Counted from the first letter of the stretch, positions 1 through 6,003 are shown. The stretch: DNA of 6,110 bases from Nitrospinaceae bacterium (GCA_029261615.1 JAJDAX010000035.1:1-6110); one strand, 5' to 3'. Program-made: numbers and translations. Notes: generated from the sequence alone by a model not told the origin.

Positions 1-445
1 AGGAAAAACACCTGCCAGTCCAAAAAAAGCACGCATAGTAAGGGGAGGATGTTGCTTACAAGCAGCACCACCCCCGAAGCGTCAAAATATTTTTGAAGTT
101 TTTGGATCATCCACCCACTTCCCCCTAAATTTTATTAGAAGGCAAAAGTGGTTTCAGAACAACATCTCAAATACCAAAAATACACTCCCTTTGAGTAAAA
201 TAAACAACACCCTTTGTAAAACATGGAAACGGGGACTTGCCAAAGAAGGTGGAGCAGATTAGCATAGCGGTTGCTGTAGTATTCTCCGCATCACTCACTC
301 AAGGGACCAATAGAATTACTAGTGGCCATGAGTTCCCCCGTTCAAGAGTTGGAATTAAATAGTCTCACCAAATTGGGGAAGCGAATTGCCGAATCCAATC
401 CTATCGTCCTCGAAGAAACCCTTTTGAAAATCCAAGGAAGACATC
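1..445. other. AT-rich flank without a convincing gene
   Basis: I see no gene I can support here. The stretch has several A and T runs and a short inverted repeat at 82-96 (TCAAAA/TTTTGA around TAT). That repeat has no GC stem and no following T run, so it is not a terminator. The only sizeable open frame starts at GTG 322 or ATG 328 and runs across the start of the next gene; I treat it as doubtful (see findings). The upstream end of the stretch is cut by the window edge. Confidence 0.5.
237..265 (+). promoter_or_regulatory. Possible sigma70-type promoter upstream of the YkgJ-like gene
   Basis: TTGCCA at 237-242 matches the -35 consensus at five of six positions. It is followed after 17 nt by TAGCAT at 260-265, which matches the -10 consensus at four of six. 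It would give a leader of roughly 170 nt before the ATG at 446. The match is weak and rests on pattern alone; other start points in the flank are equally possible. Confidence 0.22.
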
Positions 446-889
446 ATGCCTGCAAAAATAAAACAACCCTGGGATCAATGCCAGTTCTGCATGCCTGCGA
501 AATGCTGCACCTATTTCGCGTTTGAAGTCGATGAACCGGAATCGCGCAAGGACTACGAAGCCCTGTTGTGGCAGATCGCTCACAAAGGCGTTTCGTTTTA
601 TATCGAACGCAACAGCTGGTACATCATGGTCGATTCGCGATGTCAGTTTCTGACAGAAAACAACCAGTGTGGCATCTACGAAACCCGCCCCTACATCTGC
701 CGCGAACACAGTATCGAATCCTGCGAATACACCGCCGACGAATACGGATTCACCGAGCACTTCCGGTCATATGACGAACTGCTCGACTGGGTAAAGGAAA
801 ACACGAACTACCGCATCAAACGCCATCCATCCCTGCCGGAACCCAAGTCTGGTGATTGGCAACCCTACTTTCCAAACAGCGGCAATTAG
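446..889 (+). CDS. YkgJ-family cysteine cluster protein (CxxCxxCC type)
   Basis: The 147-residue product has eight cysteines, at residues 12, 15, 20, 21, 66, 75, 85 and 93. The N-terminal cluster CQFCMPAKCC, the central RCQFL and CGIY segments and the RPYIC motif (81-85) are the hallmark of the YkgJ/UPF0153 family (Pfam CxxCxxCC). These are small soluble proteins thought to bind zinc or an iron-sulfur cluster; their function is not established. Length is normal for a short member, and I see no signal peptide or membrane segment. The start at ATG 446 is supported by AAGGAAG at 434-440, five bases upstream, and by an in-frame stop at 425-427 that excludes a longer form. The C-terminal part (about 95-147) is acidic then proline-rich and less typical. 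It stands alone, 132 nt before the next plus-strand gene. Family assignment is firm, role unknown. Confidence 0.85.
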   Translation: MPAKIKQPWDQCQFCMPAKCCTYFAFEVDEPESRKDYEALLWQIAHKGVSFYIERNSWYIMVDSRCQFLTENNQCGIYETRPYICREHSIESCEYTADEYGFTEHFRSYDELLDWVKENTNYRIKRHPSLPEPKSGDWQPYFPNSGN

Positions 890-968
890 GCATCGGGGCA
901 GTCGATTCACACCTGCAAGAGCCTGAAGCGAATTAAACAGGGTTAACCATAGGACCCTAAGAAAAGAT

Positions 969-999
969 TTGACCCACTATATTTTTGTTCCTCTATTAT
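969..999 (+). promoter_or_regulatory. Candidate promoter for the zinc-ribbon gene
   Basis: TTGACC at 969-974 is a near-consensus -35. TATTAT at 994-999 is a good -10 at 19 nt spacing, or CTATTA at 993-998 at 18 nt. The surrounding sequence is AT-rich. Transcription would begin near 1006, leaving a leader of about 15 nt with AGGAG at 1010-1014 just ahead of the ATG at 1022. The spacing is slightly longer than the usual 17 nt, which lowers confidence. A short inverted repeat (AGGGT 939-943, ACCCT 954-958) lies just upstream and has no T run. Confidence 0.4.
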
Positions 1000-1021
1000 A
1001 AAGTTAGACAGGAGAATTTAT

Positions 1022-1381
1022 ATGCTATGCCCAATCTGCAATGAGAACCTTGAAATGCGCAAGGTTGCTCCGTGCTTTGACTGCGGTCATGAACCTAGAG
1101 AACTGAAAGAATTGGCCAAAGGTGAGCATACTTACAGCCTTTTTACTATCTATGGACAAAAGCTGGTGCTTTGTGACTTTTGCGACGCAGATTTTGATTC
1201 GTACGATCATGATTACTTTGGACTTCCAGAAAGGTCTGCAAATAATTACCCCTTAAAACATATTTCTAACTTGGATTCCCCAAAGTCTAGCGAAGACAGT
1301 TTCTGCAAGAAATGTGACCGGCGACTTGCTTTTTTAGGCTTCTTGAAAAATATTCGGGATATTAATTCCCCTAAAATTTAG
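1022..1381 (+). CDS. Hypothetical small protein with four CxxC motifs (double zinc-ribbon-like)
   Basis: The 119-residue protein has four CxxC pairs, at 3/6, 18/21, 51/54 and 95/98, enough for two four-cysteine metal sites. The first two pairs (CPIC, then CFDCGH) resemble a compact zinc ribbon. The central part (about 35-70) is aromatic and acidic, with CDFC followed by a run of Asp, Tyr and Phe. The last third has CKKC followed by a hydrophobic helix-like segment (101-113). No signal peptide or transmembrane segment is visible. The start is supported by AGGAG seven bases upstream (1010-1014). Base composition is more AT-rich than the ribosomal genes. I do not recognise a named family; metal binding is inferred from the cysteine spacing, and no catalytic motif is visible. 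Its 3' end faces the terminator of the ribosomal operon. Confidence 0.75.
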   Translation: MLCPICNENLEMRKVAPCFDCGHEPRELKELAKGEHTYSLFTIYGQKLVLCDFCDADFDSYDHDYFGLPERSANNYPLKHISNLDSPKSSEDSFCKKCDRRLAFLGFLKNIRDINSPKI

Positions 1382-1497
1382 TCCTTGGTTTTAAGATTGA
1401 TTTAACTTTTAGTTCAAGAATATTTTTACCACCACGACAAGCCCACCTACCCAAATGCAAATACGGAACTCAGGTTTCGGAGGTTCGCTCTAAATAC

Positions 1498-1538
1498 AAA
1501 AAAAATCCCCCGACCCTTTGAGGGCACGGGGGATTTTT
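1498..1538 (-). terminator. Intrinsic terminator of the alpha operon (possibly bidirectional)
   Basis: A perfect 12-bp stem pairs 1501-1512 with 1527-1538 (AAAAATCCCCCG and its complement). It is capped by an inner 4-bp CCCT/AGGG stem (1514-1517 with 1521-1524). In minus-strand RNA it ends in a run of eight U (1498-1505), about 20 nt after the rplQ stop codon. In plus-strand RNA the same hairpin ends in five U within the stem, so it may also stop transcripts from the convergent gene ending at 1381. Confidence 0.95.
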
Positions 1539-1557
1539 AGAAACTACTTTTAATTTT

Positions 1558-2100
1558 TTACTCGGCGGCTTCGCCCTTGGAGTCAGCTTCCGGAGTTTCT
1601 TCCTTCGGCTCTTCCTTTTTCTTAGCTTTAGCTTTCGGCTTGGCCTCTTTTGTATCTTTTGATTCCGTCTTTTTGGCTTCGGCCTTTTTGGGTTCGGCTT
1701 TTTTGCCTTTACCCTTTTTCGGCTCTTCTACCGGGGCATCGCCTTCGCGATCGACCAGTTCGATAATCGCCATTGGAGCATCATCCCCGCGCCGGTTACC
1801 CAGTTTCATAATGCGCGTGTACCCGCCATTGCGTTCAGCGTATCGTTCCGACAAGGGACCGAACAGTTTCTGAAACGCTTCTTTTGATTTAATCACGCGC
1901 AACGCTCTCCGTTTAGCATGGAGGGTGCCCTTCTTACCAAGCGTGATCGTTTTTTCTGCATGGCTGCGCAGTTCCTTCGCCTTGGCCAGCGTGGTGGTAA
2001 TGCGTTCGTGAGAGATCAGCGAGGTGACCATATTGCGAAACAGTGCCTTGCGGTGGGCTGAAGTACGGCCCAGTGTCCTGCCAGATTTTAGGTGTCGCAT
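1558..2100 (-). CDS. rplQ: 50S ribosomal protein L17 with a long charged C-terminal tail
   Basis: Ribosomal protein bL17 of the large subunit, near the peptide exit side. Residues 1-118 are the conserved core: [12 protein letters not shown] start, HRKALFRNM, the [13 protein letters not shown] segment and the terminal AIIELVDRE strand. The usual length is about 115-130 residues; here about 60 more follow (120-180), made almost wholly of Lys, Glu, Ala, Pro and Asp. Such tails occur in some lineages and are probably disordered. The ATG at 2100 fits the family start exactly. No clear Shine-Dalgarno precedes it; instead a small imperfect hairpin lies at 2109-2126. It is the last gene of the operon, 52 nt after rpoA, as in most bacteria. 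Confidence 0.97.
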   Translation of the reverse strand: MRHLKSGRTLGRTSAHRKALFRNMVTSLISHERITTTLAKAKELRSHAEKTITLGKKGTLHAKRRALRVIKSKEAFQKLFGPLSERYAERNGGYTRIMKLGNRRGDDAPMAIIELVDREGDAPVEEPKKGKGKKAEPKKAEAKKTESKDTKEAKPKAKAKKKEEPKEETPEADSKGEAAE

Positions 2101-2152
2101 AGCGGTTACAACTTGAGTTCAGGTTGACAATGGATGGAGTCCCGAAAATGCT

Positions 2153-3181
2153 TCAGGATTTTTCCACCGGCTCGGGCTCCAATTCCTTTTTCTTGCGCAG
2201 AGCTGCGATTTGTTTGAGGTCGTCCTCCTCCAGCTTCATGCCGAGTCCGAGTCCCATTTCTTCCAGTATTTCTTTAATCTCGTTCAAAGATTTGCGGCCA
2301 AAGTTCCGCGTTTTGAGCATCTCCGTATCACCCTTTTGCACCAGTTCCGCGATGGTTTGAATATTCGCATTCTTGAGACAGTTGTAGGAGCGGACGGAAA
2401 GTTCCAGCTCTTCGACGCTTTTGGACAGGTTAGTGAGAGTCTTTTGCTTTTTCTCATCGACCTGCGGCTGTGCCGGTTCCGGCTCTTCATCAAAGTTGAT
2501 GAAAATCTGCATGTGGTCTTTGACAATCTTGGCAGCGTAAGCGACGGAGTCTTCCGGTGTAATAGCACCGTTTGTCCAGAGTTCCATGACCAACTGGTCA
2601 TAATCAGTAGACTGACCGACGCGGGTTTTTTCGATGAGATAGTTCACCTTGTGAATAGGTGAAAACAACGCATCAACCGGGATCATTTGTACCGATTCGT
2701 TAGCCAGATCATGACGGTCCGCAGGAACATAACCACGGCCCCGTGTCACGATGACTTCCATCTCCAGATTACCGCCGGTATCAAGCGTCGCCAGGTGATG
2801 GTCGGGATTCATGATGACCACATCCGGGTCGGAATTGAAATCCTTACCGGTCACTTCTCCAGCTTCATTCTTTTTCAGGTAGAGGCGTTTGATTTCATCC
2901 TGCCCATCCATTTTAAGGTGAAGCTGTTTCAGATTGAGAATGATTTCACTCACATCCTCGATCACACCGGGGATGGTAGAAAATTCGTGATAGATGCCTT
3001 CGAACTTGGCACCGATAACTGCAGCACCTTCTATGGACGATAACAACATTCGTCTTAATGAATTTCCTACGGTGATGCCGTAACCCCGCTCGAATGGTCC
3101 GGCGGCAAACTTCCCGTAAAAATCGGTTCGGGATTTTTTATCGAAATCAAGCCGCTTGGGCTTAACGATTCCCTGCATCAT
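2153..3181 (-). CDS. rpoA: DNA-directed RNA polymerase subunit alpha
   Basis: The alpha subunit dimerises to nucleate RNA polymerase assembly and contacts promoter UP elements and activators. The 342-residue product is full length for the family. The N-terminal domain (about 1-230) carries [17 protein letters not shown] at 39-55 at the dimer and core-assembly face. An acidic, proline-containing linker (about 231-252) follows. The C-terminal domain (about 253-315) has VRSYNCLK and [11 protein letters not shown], so the DNA-contacting residues Arg264, Asn267, Gly295, Lys297 and Ser298 are all present. A charged tail of about 27 residues ends the protein. There are two tandem ATG codons; the first (3181) lies 8 nt after AGGAG (3190-3194) and is preferred over 3178. 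It lies 90 nt after rpsD. Confidence 0.98.
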   Translation of the reverse strand: MMQGIVKPKRLDFDKKSRTDFYGKFAAGPFERGYGITVGNSLRRMLLSSIEGAAVIGAKFEGIYHEFSTIPGVIEDVSEIILNLKQLHLKMDGQDEIKRLYLKKNEAGEVTGKDFNSDPDVVIMNPDHHLATLDTGGNLEMEVIVTRGRGYVPADRHDLANESVQMIPVDALFSPIHKVNYLIEKTRVGQSTDYDQLVMELWTNGAITPEDSVAYAAKIVKDHMQIFINFDEEPEPAQPQVDEKKQKTLTNLSKSVEELELSVRSYNCLKNANIQTIAELVQKGDTEMLKTRNFGRKSLNEIKEILEEMGLGLGMKLEEDDLKQIAALRKKKELEPEPVEKS

Positions 3182-3236
3182 GGATGCGTCTCCTAGGCGT
3201 GGTGGTGTGTCGTATTTCCTGATTCGTTAAAAGAGT

Positions 3237-3269
3237 CGGGCTTGCAAAAAACTGCGCCCGCTTGAGGGC
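3237..3269 (-). promoter_or_regulatory. Two mutually exclusive hairpins between rpsD and rpoA (attenuator-like)
   Basis: Just after the rpsD stop, the RNA can form a GCCC/GGGC stem (3266-3269 with 3256-3259, 6-nt loop) followed within a few bases by U6 (3246-3251). This looks like a weak terminator. The downstream arm can instead pair as CGGGC plus GCA (3253-3260) with TGC and GCCCG (3237-3246), leaving an AA bulge. That alternative buries the U run in its loop. Both foldings are visible in the sequence; a regulatory role is inferred. The first stem is short and close enough to the stop codon for a terminating ribosome to open it. Confidence 0.3.
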
Positions 3270-3271
3270 AA

Positions 3272-3904
3272 TTACCTTGAGTAGAGTTCGACTATCAACT
3301 GCTCCTGAATGGGTAACGTGATGTCTTCCCGCGCCGGCATTGTTTGAACAAGGCCTTCAATTTTATCCGCATCAAAAGCAAGCCAGGACGGAAGTGTTTT
3401 CCCCTTGTTTGCTTCGACTGCAGATTTGATCGGAGCCTTTTCGCCCTTGCCTTTAGCCATCCCGATCGTGTCGCCCTGCTTCACAATATAAGAAGGGATG
3501 TTGACGCGTTGACCATTAACCGTGAAAAAGCGATGCTTCACCAGTTGGCGTGCTGCATTGCGAGATCCGGCAAGTCCCAATCGATACACGACGTTATCCA
3601 GCCGGGTCTCCAGAAGTTGCAGCAACAATTCGCCGGTAACCCCTTTTCGCCGGTCGGCAGTTTTAAAGTATTTACGAAACTGGCCTTCCAGAACGCCATA
3701 AATACGGCGTACCTTCTGCTTTTCCCTGAGCTGAATACCGTATTCAGACGGTTTGCTCCGGCTCCTCGTCTGGCCATGCTGACCTGGCGGGTACGGGCGC
3801 TTGTCAATCGCGCATTTCGGAGTCTCGCACCGCGTGGCTTTAAGAAAGAGCTTGATGCCCTCGCGACGGCACAGCCTACAAACAGAACCGGTATATCTGG
3901 CCAA
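3272..3904 (-). CDS. rpsD: 30S ribosomal protein S4
   Basis: uS4 is a primary 16S rRNA binding protein that starts 30S body assembly. In several bacteria it also represses its own operon and takes part in antitermination. The 210-residue protein is normal length. Its N-terminal arm has Cys9, Cys12, Cys26 and Cys31, the zinc-binding (C+) form. The S4 RNA-binding domain spans about 98-150 ([18 protein letters not shown], then [13 protein letters not shown]). The start is a TTG at 3904: the next residues ARYTG match the family N-terminus, no in-frame ATG lies nearby upstream, and AAGGGAGA (3911-3918) is well placed. An unusually long 160-nt gap separates it from rpsK. Confidence 0.97.
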   Translation of the reverse strand: MARYTGSVCRLCRREGIKLFLKATRCETPKCAIDKRPYPPGQHGQTRSRSKPSEYGIQLREKQKVRRIYGVLEGQFRKYFKTADRRKGVTGELLLQLLETRLDNVVYRLGLAGSRNAARQLVKHRFFTVNGQRVNIPSYIVKQGDTIGMAKGKGEKAPIKSAVEANKGKTLPSWLAFDADKIEGLVQTMPAREDITLPIQEQLIVELYSR

Positions 3905-4064
3905 AATAATTCTCCCTTGAGAAATAAATGTTTCGACTAAACTTTTTTAATAGATCTCTAAAAAATCAGAGTTTCCTGTCCCGGCAACTCGTCCCCCTTA
4001 AACCTGGGTCCGCTCGTAGCCAGAAACAATCCTTTGAAGCGCCCTTTCGGGGTTCAATATTTCC
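3905..4064 (-). promoter_or_regulatory. Long rpsK-rpsD intercistronic region, possible S4 leader or internal promoter
   Basis: This 160-nt gap has no supported gene, although these genes are usually close together. Near the rpsK end the RNA has a small hairpin, CCC-GAAA-GGG (4042-4051), with an outer GAA/TTC pair. The part near rpsD is AT-rich, with CTCT and AGAG arms around a T run and a GTTT/AAAC stem. S4 is a known autoregulator in E. coli and B. subtilis, so a leader acting on rpsD is plausible. I could not recognise either known S4 site here. TTGCCG followed by an AT-rich stretch could also be a weak internal promoter. Confidence 0.3.
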
Positions 4065-4463
4065 TTAAACGCGTCGACGCTTGCGCGGTCGGCAACCATT
4101 GTGCGGAATAGGCGTTTTGTCCCGGATAACAGAGACCTCCATCCCGCAAGCCTGCAGGGATCGAATAGCGGACTCGCGGCCTGCGCCTGGTCCTTTAACA
4201 TGGACCTCAAGTTTTCGCATGCCCATATCCTTTGCTTTGACAGCCGCTTTTTCAGCTGCAACCTGCGCTGCAAACGGTGTGCTCTTGCGCGAACCTTTGA
4301 ATCCTTGCGCTCCAGCGCTGGACCAGGACACCACGTTTCCCGACAAATCACTGATGGTCACAATGGTGTTATTGAAGGTCGCGCGAATATGAGCCACGCC
4401 CGTTTCGGGAGCTGTCTTGCTTTTTTTCTTTCCGCTTTTTCCAGCCTTGCCTTTATCCGCCAT
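4065..4463 (-). CDS. rpsK: 30S ribosomal protein S11
   Basis: uS11 lies on the 30S platform, near the mRNA exit and the anti-Shine-Dalgarno end of 16S rRNA. At 132 residues it is normal length. A Lys/Gly-rich N-terminal extension (1-18) precedes the core, which begins [18 protein letters not shown] and includes [20 protein letters not shown]. The C-terminal IPHNGCRP segment contains Asn122-Gly123, the site that becomes isoaspartate in E. coli S11. The end reads RPRKRRRV, with Arg at 127 where proline is common. ATG 4463 is preceded by AAGGGA (4474-4479). It follows rpsM by 29 nt. Confidence 0.97.
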   Translation of the reverse strand: MADKGKAGKSGKKKSKTAPETGVAHIRATFNNTIVTISDLSGNVVSWSSAGAQGFKGSRKSTPFAAQVAAEKAAVKAKDMGMRKLEVHVKGPGAGRESAIRSLQACGMEVSVIRDKTPIPHNGCRPRKRRRV

Positions 4464-4492
4464 AGATCAATTATCCCTTCGAGTCTTAGTTG

Positions 4493-4864
4493 TTACTTAC
4501 CCTTTTTTGCTCCCACAGTCTTGCGAGGACCTTTGCGGGTTCGGGCGTTGGTATGTGTACGTTGACCGCGAGCCGGCAAACCGCGGCGGTGACGCAAACC
4601 CCGGTAACACCCGATATCCATCAAACGTTTCATGTTCATGTTCGTATTCCGCCTGAGATCTCCCTCGACTTCAAAATCCTTATCGATGATCTGCCGGATA
4701 CGGGCCACTTCATCTTCAGTGAGGTCCTTCACCCGGGTCGATAGGTCGATCTTCGCCTGCTCCAGGATTTTCGCGGAACTGGTAAGCCCGATCCCGTAAA
4801 TATAAGTCAGCGAAATATAAGCCCGCTTGTCACGGGGAATGTCTATGCCTGAAATTCGGGCCAC
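4493..4864 (-). CDS. rpsM: 30S ribosomal protein S13
   Basis: uS13 is at the head of the 30S subunit, where it forms bridges to the 50S subunit and its C-terminal tail reaches the P-site tRNA. The 123-residue product has the standard features: [13 protein letters not shown] start, the helix-two-turn-helix RNA-binding part with TYIYGIG (20-26), and the basic tail [20 protein letters not shown] followed by TRKGPRKTV. The start codon is GTG at 4864. It is chosen because the next residues match the family N-terminus and AGAGGAGA (4874-4881) lies nine bases upstream. The 73-nt leader ahead of it can fold (see the separate entry). In E. coli the same position is the S4 control site for the alpha operon. 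Confidence 0.97.
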   Translation of the reverse strand: MARISGIDIPRDKRAYISLTYIYGIGLTSSAKILEQAKIDLSTRVKDLTEDEVARIRQIIDKDFEVEGDLRRNTNMNMKRLMDIGCYRGLRHRRGLPARGQRTHTNARTRKGPRKTVGAKKGK

Positions 4865-4890
4865 TTTGGTTAATCTCCTCTAAACAGTTC

Positions 4891-4922
4891 GTCTCAGCCT
4901 TGGCTGGTTGACACAATGGTCA
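4891..4922 (-). promoter_or_regulatory. Hairpins in the rpsM leader
   Basis: In the rpmJ-rpsM gap one hairpin has a CAGC/GCTG stem (4895-4898 with 4903-4906), extended by an outer GTC/GAC (4891-4893 with 4910-4912). A second pairs TGAC with GTCA (4909-4912 with 4919-4922), so the two compete for the same bases. This is the position of the S4-binding leader in E. coli. The stems are short and I do not recognise the E. coli pseudoknot, so a control role is only a suggestion. Confidence 0.25.
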
Positions 4923-4937
4923 CTTGGGACGCGAGCG

Positions 4938-5051
4938 TTACCCCTGACGTTGCTTGTGCTTGGGGTTTTCACAAATCACGCGCACCACACCCCGACGGCG
5001 GATCACCTTACACTTGATACAGATTTTTTTTACCGATGCTCTAACTTTCAT
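4938..5051 (-). CDS. rpmJ: 50S ribosomal protein L36, zinc-binding form
   Basis: bL36, the smallest large-subunit protein, stabilises 23S rRNA near the L7/L12 stalk base. The 37-residue product starts [11 protein letters not shown] and ends NPKHKQRQG, the full family length. Cys11, Cys14, Cys27 and His32 form the C-C-C-H zinc ribbon, so this is the C+ paralogue rather than the zinc-free one induced under zinc shortage. ATG 5051 is preceded by AAGAGG with six bases between. It lies 13 nt after infA, the usual neighbour. Confidence 0.96.
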   Translation of the reverse strand: MKVRASVKKICIKCKVIRRRGVVRVICENPKHKQRQG

Positions 5052-5064
5052 AGCTTGCCTCTTC

Positions 5065-5283
5065 TTACTTGTAACGGTACGTTATGCGTCCCCGCGTCAA
5101 ATCGTAAGGTGACAGTTGCACCTTAACTTTATCGCCGGGAAGAATTTTGATGAAATGAAGACGCATCTTCCCGGAGATATGCGCCAATACCTTGTGTCCG
5201 TTTTCCAGCTCTACCTTAAACATCGCATTAGGAAGCGGCTCAAGTACTATTCCTTCAACCTCAATCGCTTCTTCTTTTGACAT
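5065..5283 (-). CDS. infA: Translation initiation factor IF-1
   Basis: IF-1 binds the A site of the 30S subunit during initiation and assists IF-2 and IF-3. The 72-residue protein is the exact usual length and is one OB-fold S1-type domain. Recognisable segments are [29 protein letters not shown] split across strands 2 and 3, the LPGDKV turn and the terminal [11 protein letters not shown]. The ATG at 5283 is two bases after the adk stop codon and no strong Shine-Dalgarno is visible, so translation is probably coupled to adk. The map gene found at this point in many bacteria is missing. Confidence 0.98.
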   Translation of the reverse strand: MSKEEAIEVEGIVLEPLPNAMFKVELENGHKVLAHISGKMRLHFIKILPGDKVKVQLSPYDLTRGRITYRYK

Positions 5284-5285
5284 AC

Positions 5286-5927
5286 TCAGGATACCAGGGA
5301 GCAGATACGTTCAAAAATGTCATCCATGGAACCACTCCCTTTTGCTGATTTCAAATTCCCCTGCTTTCTGTAAAATTCTTTTAGTGGTGCTGTCTTGTTT
5401 TCGTATTCCTTGAGCCGGCTGATCACCGTCTCTTCATTGTCGTCAGCCCGCTGATACAATTCGCCGCCACAATGATCGCAAACACCTGGCTGTTTGGCCG
5501 GTTTCAACGTTTCGTGAAACATGGCATTGCAGCCTCGGCAGGTTCTCCGTCCAGTCAACCGGACCACTATCTCTTCCCGGTTGACTTCAAGGTCAACCAC
5601 TTTATCCAGCTTCTCGCCTACTGATGCGAGTAATTCTTCCAGCTTCTCAGCCTGCAAAACAGTCCGGGGAAACCCGTCGAGGACATAACCGTCTTTGCAA
5701 TCCTCTTTCTGCAATCGTTCACGGATCATACCAAGGACCAACTCGTCAGGAACCAGATGTCCTTTGTCCATGAACTCCTGGGCCTTGATCCCCAACTCGG
5801 ATTTAGCCGAACCAGCCGACCTCAAAAGGTCTCCGGTAGAGATCTGCGGGATTTTAAATTTATCCCGGAGCATACCCGCTTGTGTACCTTTTCCCGAACC
5901 CGGAGGTCCCAACAGGATCAACTTCAT
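5286..5927 (-). CDS. adk: Adenylate kinase, zinc-lid type
   Basis: Catalyses ATP + AMP = 2 ADP in the cytoplasm. The 213-residue enzyme is the long form with a full lid. In order: P-loop GPPGSGKGT (7-15), AMP-binding STGDLLR (30-36), DGFPRT (84-89), LID domain about 123-160, then [13 protein letters not shown] (160-172) with Arg160 and Arg171. The lid has Cys130, Cys133, Cys150 and Cys153, the structural zinc site. I chose ATG 5927 (MKLILLG) over TTG 5933, which would add two residues, because the family starts directly before the first beta strand. GAGG at 5934-5937 is six bases upstream of this ATG. That binding site lies inside the second copy of the repeated SecY tail sequence. The stop overlaps the infA initiation region. 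Confidence 0.98.
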   Translation of the reverse strand: MKLILLGPPGSGKGTQAGMLRDKFKIPQISTGDLLRSAGSAKSELGIKAQEFMDKGHLVPDELVLGMIRERLQKEDCKDGYVLDGFPRTVLQAEKLEELLASVGEKLDKVVDLEVNREEIVVRLTGRRTCRGCNAMFHETLKPAKQPGVCDHCGGELYQRADDNEETVISRLKEYENKTAPLKEFYRKQGNLKSAKGSGSMDDIFERICSLVS

Positions 5928-5929
5928 GT

Positions 5930-6003
5930 TCAACCTCGACGACCGCGAATCCTCCCCTTGCCCGGAGGTCTCAACCTCGGCGTCCGCGGATTTTCCCTTT
6001 TTT
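5930..6003 (-). repeat. Imperfect direct repeat of the secY 3' end at the secY-adk junction
   Basis: Copy A, 5971-6003, is the true end of secY and encodes [10 protein letters not shown] and a stop. Copy B, 5930-5959, encodes KGRIRGRRG and a stop in a different frame (offset 41 nt). Over the ten shared codons five are identical, four differ only synonymously and one changes Lys to Arg. Copy B lies between the secY stop and the adk ATG and includes the GAGG used by adk. Confidence 0.8.
5951..5980 (-). promoter_or_regulatory. Competing hairpins around the secY stop codon
   Basis: One stem pairs GAGGT with ACCTC (5974-5978 with 5965-5969), extended by two G-C pairs past a bulge; its 4-nt loop contains the secY stop codon (5971-5973). 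A second stem uses the same central bases, pairing 5964-5968 with 5951-5955 (5 bp, all but one G-C). The central ACCUC could also pair with the adk ribosome binding site at 5933-5937. The pairing is visible in the sequence; control of adk translation is inferred. Confidence 0.3.

Noticed and set aside
1..36. Minus-strand frame from ATG at 36 running off the left edge, with a hydrophobic start (MRAFFGLAG)
   Set aside because: Only 12 codons are visible, and the sequence ahead of the ATG has no Shine-Dalgarno. A signal-peptide-like start cannot be judged from this length.
49..96. Plus-strand 15-codon frame after AAGGGGAGG
   Set aside because: The purine run touches the ATG with no proper spacing, and the product is too short and ends in the AT-rich inverted repeat. 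It is likely chance.
939..958. AGGGT/ACCCT inverted repeat as a terminator for the YkgJ-like gene
   Set aside because: The stem is only 5 bp with a 10-nt loop, and no T run follows on the plus strand.
2124..2129. TTGACA on the plus strand inside the rpoA-rplQ gap
   Set aside because: No acceptable -10 follows at 16-18 nt, and the plus-strand frame there is a shadow of rpoA.
3344..3940. Long plus-strand frame of 198 codons opposite rpsD
   Set aside because: It lies fully antisense to a clear S4 gene whose conserved residues explain the sequence, has no plausible domain and no promoter. It is a shadow of codon bias.
4101..4565. Plus-strand 154-codon frame opposite rpsK and the start of rpsM
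   Set aside because: It is antisense to two unambiguous ribosomal protein genes. Its composition is Ser/Arg/Cys-rich as expected for a shadow frame, and no ribosome binding site was seen.
4908..4913. TTGACA on the plus strand inside the rpmJ-rpsM gap
   Set aside because: It is a perfect -35, but the bases 17 nt further are GC-rich with no -10, and it would drive antisense transcription into rpmJ.
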